Shown: positions 1 through 7,123 of the stretch, piece after piece | How positions within the stretch are numbered: position 1 is the first letter of the stretch | How the letters are laid out: each line of letters begins with the position of its first letter | Assembly: GCA_031267675.1 (NCBI GenBank) | Contig: JAIRYT010000102.1 | Location: 1-42,403 of the forward strand | From: Treponema sp. | Lineage (GTDB): Bacteria; Spirochaetota; Spirochaetia; Treponematales; Breznakiellaceae | DNA length: 42,403 nucleotides | Direction of reading: 5' to 3' | The notes under the pieces: generated by a model | What the model was told of the DNA's origin: nothing | Databases searched by the model: none | Seen by the model: only the letters and a program-made list of their open reading frames with translations | Translations under genes and position numbers: made by a program

Positions 1-2
1 TT

Positions 3-203
3 CATATTTGTCAAAATCATCCGTTTATTGACGGAAATAAACGTGTTGCGTTAACAAGTTCGTTGGTATTTTTAGACATTAACGGTTATACATTTAACTG
101 TAAAGAAGAAATAATATATAATAAAATCATAGATGTGGCAAAAGGTGAGTTGAAAAAAGAAGATTTGATAAAATATTATGAAAAACATTCAAAGAAGAAA
201 TAA
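3..203 (+). CDS. Doc/Fic-family toxin, 3' end only (5' truncated by window)
   Basis: The reading frame is open from base 3 to the TAA at 201-203 and gives the last 66 residues. It contains HPFIDGNKR near the start, the Fic/Doc active-site motif with Lys in place of the Gly of AMPylating Fic proteins (GNK instead of GNG). This is the signature of Doc-type toxins of type II toxin-antitoxin pairs; the phage P1 Doc enzyme is a kinase of EF-Tu. The antitoxin, if present, would lie upstream outside the window. The gene is AT-rich and ends 19 bp before an attC-like element, so it may be an integron-type cassette gene. The family call is firm from the motif; the substrate is inferred from the family. 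Confidence 0.85.
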   Translation, partial: HICQNHPFIDGNKRVALTSSLVFLDINGYTFNCKEEIIYNKIIDVAKGELKKEDLIKYYEKHSKKK

Positions 204-222
204 TTGTAAAAAGCGGTACGTC

Positions 223-389
223 GTATAACAGGTCTGTATATGCTTCGCCGCCGCAGGCGGCTCGGGGTTTATTCGCCTGGGTCGCTTTGCTCCCACGCTC
301 CGCTCCACTCACATTTTTGCAGCCCTGGTCTTGCTACGCAAGCCCTTATTCGGGCTGCAAAAACGCCATATACAGCCGGAACGTTAGGC
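223..389. repeat. attC-like recombination site (integron-type dyad element)
   Basis: A 167-bp imperfect palindrome. Read on the minus strand it opens with GCCTAAC (fits the R'' consensus RYYYAAC) and closes with GTTATAC (R'-like). Inner arms CTGTATATG (234-242) and CATATACAG (367-375) are perfectly complementary. A second pair, TTTTTGCAGCCC (314-325) and GGGCTGCAAAAA (352-363), forms a 12-bp stem capped by a smaller CTTGC/GCAAG hairpin. The R''-like heptamer overlaps the TAA stop of the minus-strand gene at 384, as is usual for gene cassettes. Similar core sequences recur at 1103-1109 and 2457-2463. No integrase is in the window, so the attC identity is inferred. Confidence 0.55.
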
Positions 390-614
390 ACCCGGTTGTT
401 TATGAGGTTTTTGCCGTTTGCTTAAATATGCTATATATGTGCATTCATAAAAAATAAATGCAAATATCATTCCTCCAATGATAAAAAAAACCCGATCAAA
501 ATTTTCATTGCTATTTTGTGATAATAGAAACAAAAGAAAATTGGAAATACCTATAGTTACTATTGGTAAACAGGTTATCGGTATAAGAATTCTTGCCATA
601 ATACCTGCATCCAA
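384..614 (-). CDS. Small hypothetical membrane protein (possibly the frameshifted tail of the upstream gene)
   Basis: Up to 76 residues if translation begins at a TTG (614); 71 residues from the first ATG (599). Two hydrophobic segments are visible (about residues 9-29 and 44-62), then a basic tail. No family is recognised. There is no Shine-Dalgarno sequence, and the frame is open upstream of 614 into the end of the preceding gene (641-1048) without a better start. It may therefore be the C-terminal part of one longer membrane protein interrupted by a frameshift at the T-run near 645-649, or a translationally coupled partner. Its stop codon sits inside the attC-like element. AT-rich. Confidence 0.45.
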   Translation of the reverse strand: MDAGIMARILIPITCLPIVTIGISNFLLFLLSQNSNENFDRVFFIIGGMIFAFIFYECTYIAYLSKRQKPHKQPGA

Positions 615-640
615 TTTTTTTATTTCAACCAGCGCTATTG

Positions 641-1048
641 CTATATTAAAAACAATATTATAAATATTTGTATAATTACAATTCCGATAAAACCAATAGA
701 AATATTAAAACTCGTTCCTAAATAAAAAAATATTGTACCAGAAAATATTTTTAAAAATACCGCGTATGCAATTATATAAAATAAACATTTTGCAAGTATC
801 TTTTTTGTGGGATCGCGCCTATTCAACAATATTATCCAGACCAAAAATAATGTTCCAATGATACATAAAACCTTACCAATATCTTCAATCCACATGGTTT
901 TATTCTTTGTCATTTCAAAAATCAAGGTAATATCTGAAATGACAGCCAAAAATAGTATCGAAGTTATTGTTTTAACATTTAATCCCGAAAATTGATGGTA
1001 AAGATACATTACAAGTATTAATATGCCCGCCGACAGGTATAATTTCAT
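641..1048 (-). CDS. Hypothetical multi-pass membrane protein
   Basis: 135 residues with four or five hydrophobic segments and almost no loops; unrecognised family. The frame also allows an ATG at 1087, but I prefer the ATG at 1048. A TTGACA -35 box, 17-bp spacer and TATCTT -10 box end exactly 6 nt before it, so transcription should begin at this ATG, and from here the protein begins directly with a signal-anchor-like hydrophobic stretch. Neither start has a Shine-Dalgarno sequence. The downstream gene at 384-614 begins 26 nt further on and may be its frameshifted continuation. Low GC, cassette-like location. Confidence 0.5.
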   Translation of the reverse strand: MKLYLSAGILILVMYLYHQFSGLNVKTITSILFLAVISDITLIFEMTKNKTMWIEDIGKVLCIIGTLFLVWIILLNRRDPTKKILAKCLFYIIAYAVFLKIFSGTIFFYLGTSFNISIGFIGIVIIQIFIILFLI

Positions 1049-1054
1049 TTTATG

Positions 1055-1083
1055 AAGATACCATATTGATAATTTTTTGTCAA
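1055..1083 (-). promoter_or_regulatory. Predicted sigma70 promoter, leaderless geometry
   Basis: TTGACA (1078-1083), 17-bp spacer, TATCTT (1055-1060), both on the minus strand. The -10 box ends 6 nt before the ATG at 1048, so the expected transcript starts at the start codon. Confidence 0.5.
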
Positions 1084-1090
1084 CCATTTA

Positions 1091-1128
1091 GGCGCAAACG
1101 CCACATAACGTTCCGGTGTGTATGCGCC
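1091..1128. repeat. Short attC-like / half-site dyad
   Basis: GGCGCA (1091-1096) pairs with TGCGCC (1123-1128); between them CACA...TGTG flank ACATAAC followed by GTTCCGG. The string TAACGTTCCGG is shared with the minus strand of the 223-389 element, so this is a degenerate or half copy of the same family. It separates the gene starting at 1048 from the stop of the gene at 1134. Too short for a full attC with both boxes. Confidence 0.4.
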
Positions 1129-1133
1129 GATTT

Positions 1134-1907
1134 TTATATATTTTTTACAATTATTTCCTTTATTACTGCAAAATATTCACGGACATAATAATTTACTAAT
1201 AAAATACGCGGGCTTTTACTGGCAAGTGTATATATATTTTTATATCCTATCTTTTTTGCAATACTTTTTGCGCGAAATAGATGAAACTCTGACGATACAA
1301 TCAGGACTTTTTTATTATAATCGTTTATTATTTCTCCGGAGTATTTTAAATTTTCCAATGTGTTTCTTGACTTGTCTTCTAAAACAATATGTTCGGCGCT
1401 TATGCCGTTATTTTGCAACACATTTGATATAACTTCTGCTTCGGATATATCTTCATCTCTTCCCCTTCCGCCGCTGACAATTATTTTAGTGTTTTGATTT
1501 AGTTTCAAATAGTCTATTGCCGTATTTATTCTTCTTGTAAGTGTCAAAGACGGATTTTTCCCATTCAGTCCGGCCCCCAGTAGTATAATATAATCCGCAT
1601 TTTCCACCTGATTTGTTTTGGCGTTATTTATTACATTAATTTCTATCAAAATAAATGATAATGAAAAAATAAAAGCTATAACTAAAAATAGTATTCGAAT
1701 AATTTTATGTTTTAATATTTTGTATATACGTTTCCTGAAAACAGTAACTGCTATTAATGCCAATCCGGAGAAAAGCCATATCAGATTAAACATATTCAAA
1801 TAACCAATAAAGCCGGTTATTGCCATAAAGTACCATATACAAATTATGCTTAGACCTATAAACAGTAAATTTTTGAATTTATCGATTATTTTCAACAACA
1901 CATTCAT
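1134..1907 (-). CDS. YdcF/SanA/ElyC-like (DUF218) membrane protein
   Basis: 257 residues. The N-terminal third holds about three membrane segments (roughly residues 13-35, 38-55, 68-90). It is followed by a DUF218 domain with IILLGAGLNGKNPSLTLTRR, IIVSGGRGRDEDISEAE, LEDKSRNTLENL and VSSEFHLFRAKSIA, the conserved stations of this fold (acidic and Arg/His residues of the pocket). Members such as SanA and ElyC affect envelope permeability or peptidoglycan/lipid carrier metabolism; the reaction is unknown. ATG at 1907 is preceded by GGAGACGGG and a good promoter at 1961-1989, so the gene has its own normal leader. It lies in the AT-rich cassette-like region and is probably acquired. Confidence 0.8.
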   Translation of the reverse strand: MNVLLKIIDKFKNLLFIGLSIICIWYFMAITGFIGYLNMFNLIWLFSGLALIAVTVFRKRIYKILKHKIIRILFLVIAFIFSLSFILIEINVINNAKTNQVENADYIILLGAGLNGKNPSLTLTRRINTAIDYLKLNQNTKIIVSGGRGRDEDISEAEVISNVLQNNGISAEHIVLEDKSRNTLENLKYSGEIINDYNKKVLIVSSEFHLFRAKSIAKKIGYKNIYTLASKSPRILLVNYYVREYFAVIKEIIVKNI

Positions 1908-1960
1908 TTTTCCCGTCTCCTTTGGTATCGTTATATAGTATTTGCAGCCCTTTCTTTTTG

Positions 1961-1989
1961 AATATAGATCATCTTGATTCGTTTGTCAA
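1961..1989 (-). promoter_or_regulatory. Predicted sigma70 promoter of the YdcF-like gene
   Basis: TTGACA (1984-1989), 17-bp spacer, TATATT (1961-1966), minus strand. The predicted start is near 1954, giving a leader of about 45 nt that contains AAAGGAGAC before the ATG at 1907. Confidence 0.65.
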
Positions 1990-2007
1990 CCATTTTTTTA
2001 CACTTTA

Positions 2008-2442
2008 TTAAACGTATTTATATTTTATATAATATTGATTAGCCTCGTCAAGAGAAATAATCTCATTTTTATGAATCATATTACCATTATTAAATTTAAT
2101 TGTTATTTTTCCGCAAAAATTTACCCTGATTAATTTTTTTACCAATTCGACACAATAATTGTTTCTTTCATTGGCATTTAATGAATGGAAAAATAATAAC
2201 GATCCATTACTGTCAAATATTAACAACATAATAAAATCCTTTTTTACAATGTGACCATGATTTTTGGACGAATTTTGAGGTTCATAATAGATTGGTAATT
2301 GATGAATATTTAAAATTTCTATTTTTTGAATATCACATAAATTATAATAATTCCGTGAAAACAATGATTTTTTTATTAGAAGATGGTTCGTTAAGACAAC
2401 TTTTTTATTAAAATATAATGAAATTACAAGATTGCTTTCCAT
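2008..2442 (-). CDS. Hypothetical protein
   Basis: 144 residues, no recognised family. It is lysine- and asparagine-rich like the rest of the AT-rich region. The N-terminal half looks like alternating beta strands (LVISLYF, VVLTNHLLI, IMLLIF, LLFFHSL) followed by an amphipathic helix (residues ~92-106) and two more strands, an order reminiscent of pleckstrin-like PH folds; this is only a guess from pattern. No signal peptide or membrane segment. ATG at 2442; a TTGACA (about 2472-2477) and a TATAAT-like box lie immediately upstream within the attC-like core, with a spacer of about 20 bp if both are used, and TATAAT ends only a few nt before the ATG. Confidence 0.55.
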   Translation of the reverse strand: MESNLVISLYFNKKVVLTNHLLIKKSLFSRNYYNLCDIQKIEILNIHQLPIYYEPQNSSKNHGHIVKKDFIMLLIFDSNGSLLFFHSLNANERNNYCVELVKKLIRVNFCGKITIKFNNGNMIHKNEIISLDEANQYYIKYKYV

Positions 2443-2456
2443 TCAATTATATTGCA

Positions 2457-2785
2457 GCATAACGAAAAAAATGTCAAATGGTATTGCGCCTGACAGGTCT
2501 GTTTCCGCTCCGCCGCGCTCCCCGGGGTTCAGTCGCCTGGGTCAGTCGCGTCCCGGCTGCGCCGGGGAACTTTCCTCGGCTCCTTCCCCATTTGGACCGG
2601 GCGGGTGCCGCGCAGGACTGTTTACACTTCGGCTGCTTCGGCGGCTCGGCCTCCGTAACGGCTAAGTCATTACGCTACGCTCCATTCCCGCGCCGTTGCT
2701 CAGGCACATTTTGCCGGCCATGGTCTTTGCCGCGCAAGGCCCGCGAGGGAACCATTATGCGGAATGTATAACCCTGTTCTTGTGG
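2457..2785. repeat. Large dyad/repeat element related to the 223-389 attC-like site; no gene seen
   Basis: This covers most of the gene-free stretch 2443-2897. It starts with GCATAAC (2457-2463), the third copy of the RYATAAC core. Two tandem half-copies begin CAGGTCTGTTTCCGC (2501) and CAGGACTGTTTACAC (about 2608), each followed by GC-rich runs like those after CAGGTCTGTATATGC in the first element. The right part matches it too (ATGGTCTTTGCCGCGCAAGG versus CTGGTCTTGCTACGCAAG). It ends with GCGGAATGTATAACC. Short open frames here are repeat artefacts. From 2786 to 2860 I see nothing. Confidence 0.5.
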
Positions 2786-2860
2786 GTTGCGCCGTTGGTG
2801 AGCTTGGGTTAAAACGGGAATTGCCGGTAAACTCCGGGGGGACAAAACTCCGGGGCGGAC

Positions 2861-2889
2861 TTGACAAAGCGGCAATTTTTTTTTAGCAT
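2861..2889 (+). promoter_or_regulatory. Predicted sigma70 promoter of pilZ gene, near-leaderless
   Basis: TTGACA (2861-2866), 17-bp spacer containing a T-run, TAGCAT (2884-2889). The ATG at 2898 begins 8 nt after the -10 box, leaving at most a two- or three-base leader and no Shine-Dalgarno sequence. Confidence 0.6.
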
Positions 2890-2897
2890 ACCGGGCG

Positions 2898-3242
2898 ATG
2901 TATAATTCAGACAAACGAAAGAACCGCCGGTATTCCTCGATTGCCAGGGCAAAACTGGCGGGCGTTTCTTTTGGCGAGGCCCTGTTAAAAGATATAAGCG
3001 TTACCGGCGCGTGTATCGAATATACCATGCATCTTGATATCGAAGCAAAAAGCCGCTACACACTCGAAATAATCCCGGAAGAAGTAAGCAGTATCCGGCC
3101 CTTTCTTTTGACGGTGGAATGTAAATGGATTCGGCAGGCCGGATATTCCTGCGACGCCGGTTTTGATATTATCAAATCGCCCAAGGGCAAAGCGTTTGAG
3201 AACTATGTAGACTACCTTGACTGGCGCTCAAACCAGAATTGA
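2898..3242 (+). CDS. PilZ-domain c-di-GMP receptor
   Basis: 114 residues, a stand-alone PilZ domain. The first binding motif RxxxR is R7-K-N-R-R11 and the second, D/NxSxxG, is D32-I-S-V-T-G37; a beta-barrel-like pattern follows, ending about residue 100. Such proteins bind cyclic di-GMP and alter a partner protein, in spirochaetes typically motility or envelope functions; the partner is not evident here. It is the first gene of a plus-strand run with two rRNA methyltransferase-like genes and overlaps the next frame by 26 bp. A diguanylate cyclase lies 5 kb away (8395-9891). Confidence 0.85.
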   Translation: MYNSDKRKNRRYSSIARAKLAGVSFGEALLKDISVTGACIEYTMHLDIEAKSRYTLEIIPEEVSSIRPFLLTVECKWIRQAGYSCDAGFDIIKSPKGKAFENYVDYLDWRSNQN

Positions 3243-4239
3243 CCGGCAAAAGGCTCCTTCCGGCGGCATATTCCCCGGACAGCTTGTGTATCAAAGCATT
3301 GACGGCTTTGCGGATCACCTTGAATACGAATTAAATAGTTTGGGTTCCTGCGGGCGGGAAGCGTGCTGGTCTATATTGGGCGGCCCGCTTTACGCGGCGA
3401 ATATAAATACGAGTGCGGCGAACGGAATATTTTGGTATCGTAATCGATGGCTTGAACCGTTTATCGTTGAGTTTGATTCAATAAACCATGCGGCAGACGC
3501 CCTGCGGGCGATACAGCGGAACTGGGCCCAGACGCCGGCTGCCTGTTTTAGACGCGCCGCGCTCATTGGCAAAAAACTGCCGCCGATTTCGGCAAAGCCA
3601 AAAGCCTTTCCCTGGACGCTGCCGCAGACGCCAATGGGGGCCTGGGCGCTGCTTGATGAACATACGATGATTGCGAGCGCCCGCTGTACCAGTCCCTTTC
3701 CCTCGGGAATGCCGCGTTTTGCCGAAACACGACACGCGCCCAGCCGCGCGTATTTAAAGCTGTGGGAGGCGCTTACGCTCTGCCGCGCCTGGCCCGGTCC
3801 CGGCAGTGTATGTCTTGACGCGGGCGCAAGTCCGGGCGGCTGGACCTGGGCGCTTTCGCAACTTGGCGCGGAGGTTACCGCGGTTGATCGCGCGGAACTT
3901 GAGGGAGAAGCCGCGTCAGCGGCAAAGCGGTTTATCAAGCATGACGCGTTTACCCTTACGCCCGGCGATATCGGGAGCGTTGACTGGCTTTTCTGCGATG
4001 CCGCCTGTTATCCCGGACGGCTTTACCGCTGGATCGAAACATGGCTCGAAAGCGGTCTTTGCAAAAATTTTATCTGTACCATAAAAATGCAGGGCGTTCC
4101 CGGCCGCGAAGGATCGGAGCCGGATTTTGAAACACCCCGGCTTTTTGCCGCCGTGCGCGAAAGCCGCGTTGTTCATCTGTATCATAATAAACATGAACTT
4201 ACCTGGATCAAATTGGCGGCGGATTCAACACAAAGTTAA
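3217..4239 (+). CDS. RlmM-like 23S rRNA 2'-O-ribose methyltransferase (FtsJ fold)
   Basis: 340 residues from a TTG that lies inside the 3' end of the PilZ gene; the next in-frame candidate is a GTG at residue 24, so the N-terminus is uncertain. The SAM-binding loop is D201-A-G-A-S-P-G-G208, and the K-D-K-E tetrad of 2'-O-methyltransferases is visible: K181 (in RAYLKLWEA), D261 (FCDAAC), K290 (TIKMQG), E327 (HELTW). The DLGASPGGW and SRxxLKLxEA arrangement matches RlmM, which methylates C2498 of 23S rRNA in E. coli; the N-terminal ~150 residues would be the THUMP-like part. The exact target here is inferred. Confidence 0.75.
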   Translation: MTGAQTRIDRQKAPSGGIFPGQLVYQSIDGFADHLEYELNSLGSCGREACWSILGGPLYAANINTSAANGIFWYRNRWLEPFIVEFDSINHAADALRAIQRNWAQTPAACFRRAALIGKKLPPISAKPKAFPWTLPQTPMGAWALLDEHTMIASARCTSPFPSGMPRFAETRHAPSRAYLKLWEALTLCRAWPGPGSVCLDAGASPGGWTWALSQLGAEVTAVDRAELEGEAASAAKRFIKHDAFTLTPGDIGSVDWLFCDAACYPGRLYRWIETWLESGLCKNFICTIKMQGVPGREGSEPDFETPRLFAAVRESRVVHLYHNKHELTWIKLAADSTQS

Positions 4240-4257
4240 AAAATATGGTATGTTAGA

Positions 4258-5436
4258 ATGATGAATTACAATGCGGTGGCGCTTTGCGCGGTAGGAGCGG
4301 AGAAGGTTCTTGCCAATGAACTGCGCCGTTTAAATAAAACATCCGGCAGCGGAACAACATACACCATTTTGGAAAGCGCCTATGGCAAAGTGCGTTTTTC
4401 GGCCGGACTTTCGGGAATCTATCGCGCGCTTATGGCGCTTCGCTGCGCGGACCGCGTATTACTTGAAGCGGGGCGCTTTTCCGCCGCCGGTTTTGACGAG
4501 CTTTTTGAAGGCGCGGCCGCAATTCCCTGGGAAGAATATGTACCCCGGGGCATGGGCCTCAAGATCAATAAAGTACGAACAAACCGTTCCGCGCTCAAGG
4601 CGGAAACGGCGATACAGGGATCGGTGCACAAGGCGGCCGCCCAGCGGCTCTGCGGCAAATACGGGGTGAACCGTCTGCCCGAGGGGCCGCCGCAGGCCGA
4701 ACTGCGCGTCTATATAGAAAAAGATGAAGCTTCCGTACTGCTCGATTTGTCGGGCGATCCGCTGTTTAAAAGGGGATACCGCCGCGAAGGCGGGCCCGCG
4801 CCGCTCAGGGAAACCAGCGCCGCCGCGATAATTTTACTTTCGGGATGGAAGCGAAAGTTTGCGCTGTACGACCCCCTTTGCGGCTCCGGTACAATCGCGC
4901 TTGAGGCGGCGCTGTATGCCTGGAACGCCGCGCCCGGCCTGGGGCGGCAGTTTGCTGTTTCCCGCCTGAATATTGCTTCGCCGGATGCCGAAGCGTCCGT
5001 ACGCGAAGAGCTAAAAGCGGCTGTCGATGTTACGCGCGAGATACGCATCCGCGGCAGCGACTTTGACAAATCCTCGGTGACGCTGGCAAAACGGAATCTG
5101 GAATATGCGGCAAAGATTGCGTTTTCCGGCGTGGAAGATGCGGCAAAATGCGTGAATTTTGAATGCCTTCCGCTTTCCGATGCAAAGCCGCCCGATGAAC
5201 CGGCGGGATTTGTCATTACCAATCCGCCGTACGGAAAGCGCCTGGGCGATACCGCCGGAGCGGAAGCGGGGTACCGCGAAATGTCCGTGCTCGCAAAAAA
5301 TTTTACCGGATGGAAACTGGCTGTTATTTGCGACAACAAAGACTTTGAGTCGCACTTTGGTAAAAAGGCAAATTCACGCCAAAATTTTAAAAACGGCGCG
5401 CTGGATACGCTTTTATATGAATACGAAAAATTGTAA
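4258..5436 (+). CDS. RlmL-like 23S rRNA m2G methyltransferase (THUMP + class I MTase)
   Basis: 392 residues. The N-terminal ~160 residues are a THUMP-type RNA-binding region. The catalytic domain follows, with DPLCGSGT (205-212) for SAM and NPPYG (322-326), the motif of base N-methyltransferases. The layout equals the N-terminal half of E. coli RlmKL (m2G2445) without the RlmK half, the usual form outside gamma-proteobacteria. It starts 18 bp after the RlmM-like gene; two ATG codons in tandem at 4258 make the exact start ambiguous. Together the two genes suggest co-ordinated modification of the peptidyl-transferase region of 23S rRNA (C2498 and G2445 in E. coli). Confidence 0.82.
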   Translation: MMNYNAVALCAVGAEKVLANELRRLNKTSGSGTTYTILESAYGKVRFSAGLSGIYRALMALRCADRVLLEAGRFSAAGFDELFEGAAAIPWEEYVPRGMGLKINKVRTNRSALKAETAIQGSVHKAAAQRLCGKYGVNRLPEGPPQAELRVYIEKDEASVLLDLSGDPLFKRGYRREGGPAPLRETSAAAIILLSGWKRKFALYDPLCGSGTIALEAALYAWNAAPGLGRQFAVSRLNIASPDAEASVREELKAAVDVTREIRIRGSDFDKSSVTLAKRNLEYAAKIAFSGVEDAAKCVNFECLPLSDAKPPDEPAGFVITNPPYGKRLGDTAGAEAGYREMSVLAKNFTGWKLAVICDNKDFESHFGKKANSRQNFKNGALDTLLYEYEKL

Positions 5437-5460
5437 TTCAGAAAAAGGGATTATTGTAAA

Positions 5461-6042
5461 ATGGCGGTAATGGTTGAGCACGAAAAACGATTCCAGGAGA
5501 TTTTGGAAAAGTCCCTGGATGTTTTTATTTCCCTGGGCTTTGAAGACGCGACGTACCAAAAAATAGCCGAAAAGTGCAAAATTAACCGTACGACGCTCTA
5601 TCTTTACTTTCGAAACAAGCGCGAAATTTTTAATTACAGCATCAAACAGCTTATGGCAAAAATGGAAAGCGACATAAGCGCGGTACAAAAAAACGATAAT
5701 TTGACCTACCCGGAAAAAATTACCCAAATGCTTTTCTTTATCCTTGACCGCATCGAAGAACACCGCCGTCTGCTCCAGGTTGTTTTAAGCACGCTGCTTC
5801 CCGCAAAAGATCCGGACACCCGCGTTAAAAGGCGTACCGTTAAAATGCGGCATATTCTTGCCTCTGCGGTAATTGACGGCATAAAGGCCGGCCAAATAAA
5901 AAAACGCGCGGTACATACCATTGACGAATTATTTAACAGCCTTATTGACGCGGCGTTGTACCGCCTGGTAATACTCAAGCGCAAGAGTATTTCGGAGCTA
6001 AAAGCGGTAATTGATCTTTCGGTAAAAAATTTAAGCGTATAG
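5461..6042 (+). CDS. TetR/AcrR-family transcriptional regulator
   Basis: 193 residues. The N-terminal helix-turn-helix is clear: residues about 10-55 with FISLGFEDATYQKIAEKC followed by INRTTLYLYFRNKREIF, the recognition helix motif of TetR proteins (TLYxYFxxKxE). The C-terminal ligand-binding part is helical and unassigned. It begins 24 bp after the RlmL-like gene with a weak AAAGGG box 12 nt upstream of the ATG, so it may be cotranscribed. No obvious target or efflux gene is adjacent; the convergent gene downstream is separated by the SRP RNA. Confidence 0.85.
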   Translation: MAVMVEHEKRFQEILEKSLDVFISLGFEDATYQKIAEKCKINRTTLYLYFRNKREIFNYSIKQLMAKMESDISAVQKNDNLTYPEKITQMLFFILDRIEEHRRLLQVVLSTLLPAKDPDTRVKRRTVKMRHILASAVIDGIKAGQIKKRAVHTIDELFNSLIDAALYRLVILKRKSISELKAVIDLSVKNLSV

Positions 6043-6053
6043 ACCGTTTTGGC

Positions 6054-6166
6054 AAAACCCCGCCGCCAGGAGGGCTACGGCGCGGGAACCAACCGCTTGC
6101 CGCTGCTTCCTTCCGGACCTGACGGGGTTGGGCGGCGATTCCCCGCATAGTTCCTGGCGAGGAGGC
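6054..6166 (-). ncRNA. ffs: Signal recognition particle RNA (4.5S type)
   Basis: The minus strand carries the universal SRP core GTCAGGTCCGGAAGGAAGCA, with the GGAA tetraloop and flanking asymmetric loops that bind Ffh. Outer strands close into one long hairpin: GCCAGGA (6158-6152) pairs with TCCTGGC (6071-6065), and the terminal CCTCCTC pairs with GGCGGGG (6064-6058) with one mismatch. A TTTT run at 6057-6054 follows. The predicted transcript start from the upstream promoter is G6166, giving about 113 nt: a short bacterial SRP RNA without Alu domain. It fills the gap between the TetR gene and pdxK. The SRP receptor gene ftsY is also in this window (38161-39027). Confidence 0.92.
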
Positions 6167-6172
6167 ATGCTG

Positions 6173-6202
6173 ATTATACGCCCGGATTGCCCCCAAGGTC
6201 AA
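6173..6202 (-). promoter_or_regulatory. Promoter of SRP RNA gene
   Basis: TTGACC (6197-6202), 18-bp spacer, perfect TATAAT (6173-6178), minus strand. The -10 box places the start at 6166, the first base of the folded RNA. Confidence 0.8.
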
Positions 6203-6254
6203 GCGCACGCGTTGACGGAGGGAGGTAGAGATGGGGATGAACCTGCGCGGCGAA

Positions 6255-7070
6255 TCACTCAAACAGCCGGTCTTTTCTCCAGGCGCTCGGGTTCCCCGGC
6301 CCGACCCATTGATTAAGGGGAAAGCCGGCGCCAAGGCTCGAACCGATAAATTTTTTTGCAAGCGTTACCGCCTCCCCTGCGGAAAGGCCGCGGGCCAGAC
6401 CGGAACTTATCGCCGCCGCGACGGTACAGCCCGCGCCGTGGGTCCACTGGGTGTTGAACAAATCCCCCTCCACAATGCTAAAGGTTTTTCCGTCATAAAA
6501 AATATCCGTAGCCCTGACCGCCGAAGGGAGTTTGGAACCTCCCTTGATAAATACCTGGCGGGCGCCTTTCCCGGCGATACGTTTTGCCGCTTCTTTCATC
6601 GCGTCAATGCTGGTAATCTCGCCCAGTCCGGAAAGCTGCCCGGCCTCAAAAAGATTGGGTGTGGCCACTTCGGCAAGCGGCAGCAATTTTTGGGCGATGG
6701 CGGCGTTAAGTTCAGGGCTTAACGGCTGGCCCGCTCCCTTGCAGACCATTACCGGATCAAGCACAAAGTTTTTTAGTTTGTATTCGCTTATATATTCGCG
6801 TGTCAGTTCAACAGCGTAGGGCGTTCCCAGCATGCCCGATTTAACCGCCGCCGGTTTAACTCCCTTAAAAATGGTTTCAAGCTGTGAGCGAAGGGCCGTT
6901 TCCTCAATGGGAAAGACCGCGTGCGACCAATTGTTTGAAGGATCCATTGTTGCGATTATGGTAACGGCGGCCATACCGTAAAGGCCGTATTCGGCAAAAG
7001 TTTTAAGGTCCGCTTCAAGGCCCGCTCCCCCCGAAGCGTCCGAACCGGCTATGGTTGCAATTTTGATCAT
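6255..7070 (-). CDS. pdxK: Pyridoxine/pyridoxal kinase, ThiD-like type
   Basis: 271 residues, ribokinase fold. It phosphorylates B6 vitamers, with possible activity on hydroxymethylpyrimidine. S10-D-A-S-G-G-A-G opens the protein, DPVMVCKGAG is in the middle, and THGAGCT is the nucleotide/anion-hole motif. The whole sequence follows the Bacillus subtilis PdxK type, including the C-terminal FPLNQWVGPG; in that lineage the protein was once called ThiD. The frame is open to 7184, but the ATG at 7070 has AAAGGAGATG at the right distance and matches the family N-terminus. Monocistronic, with its own promoter at 7124-7153. No thiamine genes are adjacent. Confidence 0.85.
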   Translation of the reverse strand: MIKIATIAGSDASGGAGLEADLKTFAEYGLYGMAAVTIIATMDPSNNWSHAVFPIEETALRSQLETIFKGVKPAAVKSGMLGTPYAVELTREYISEYKLKNFVLDPVMVCKGAGQPLSPELNAAIAQKLLPLAEVATPNLFEAGQLSGLGEITSIDAMKEAAKRIAGKGARQVFIKGGSKLPSAVRATDIFYDGKTFSIVEGDLFNTQWTHGAGCTVAAAISSGLARGLSAGEAVTLAKKFIGSSLGAGFPLNQWVGPGNPSAWRKDRLFE

Positions 7071-7123
7071 TTTTGCATCTCCTTTATACCGGGACCAAAG
7101 CCTCCGGCTAGATTTTATATCCA

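Noticed and set aside
2432-2771. Two overlapping plus-strand frames in the large repeat element
   Set aside because: Arginine- and proline-rich products of dyad repeats, without homology or ribosome sites.
204-2897. tRNA genes in the gene-free stretches
   Set aside because: No cloverleaf or T-arm consensus could be found in these gaps or in 16761-17220 and 21648-22086.
4710-5339. Long minus-strand open frame opposite the RlmL-like gene
   Set aside because: Mirror of a GC-rich coding sequence; no family resemblance, no ribosome site, and the plus-strand gene has complete catalytic motifs.
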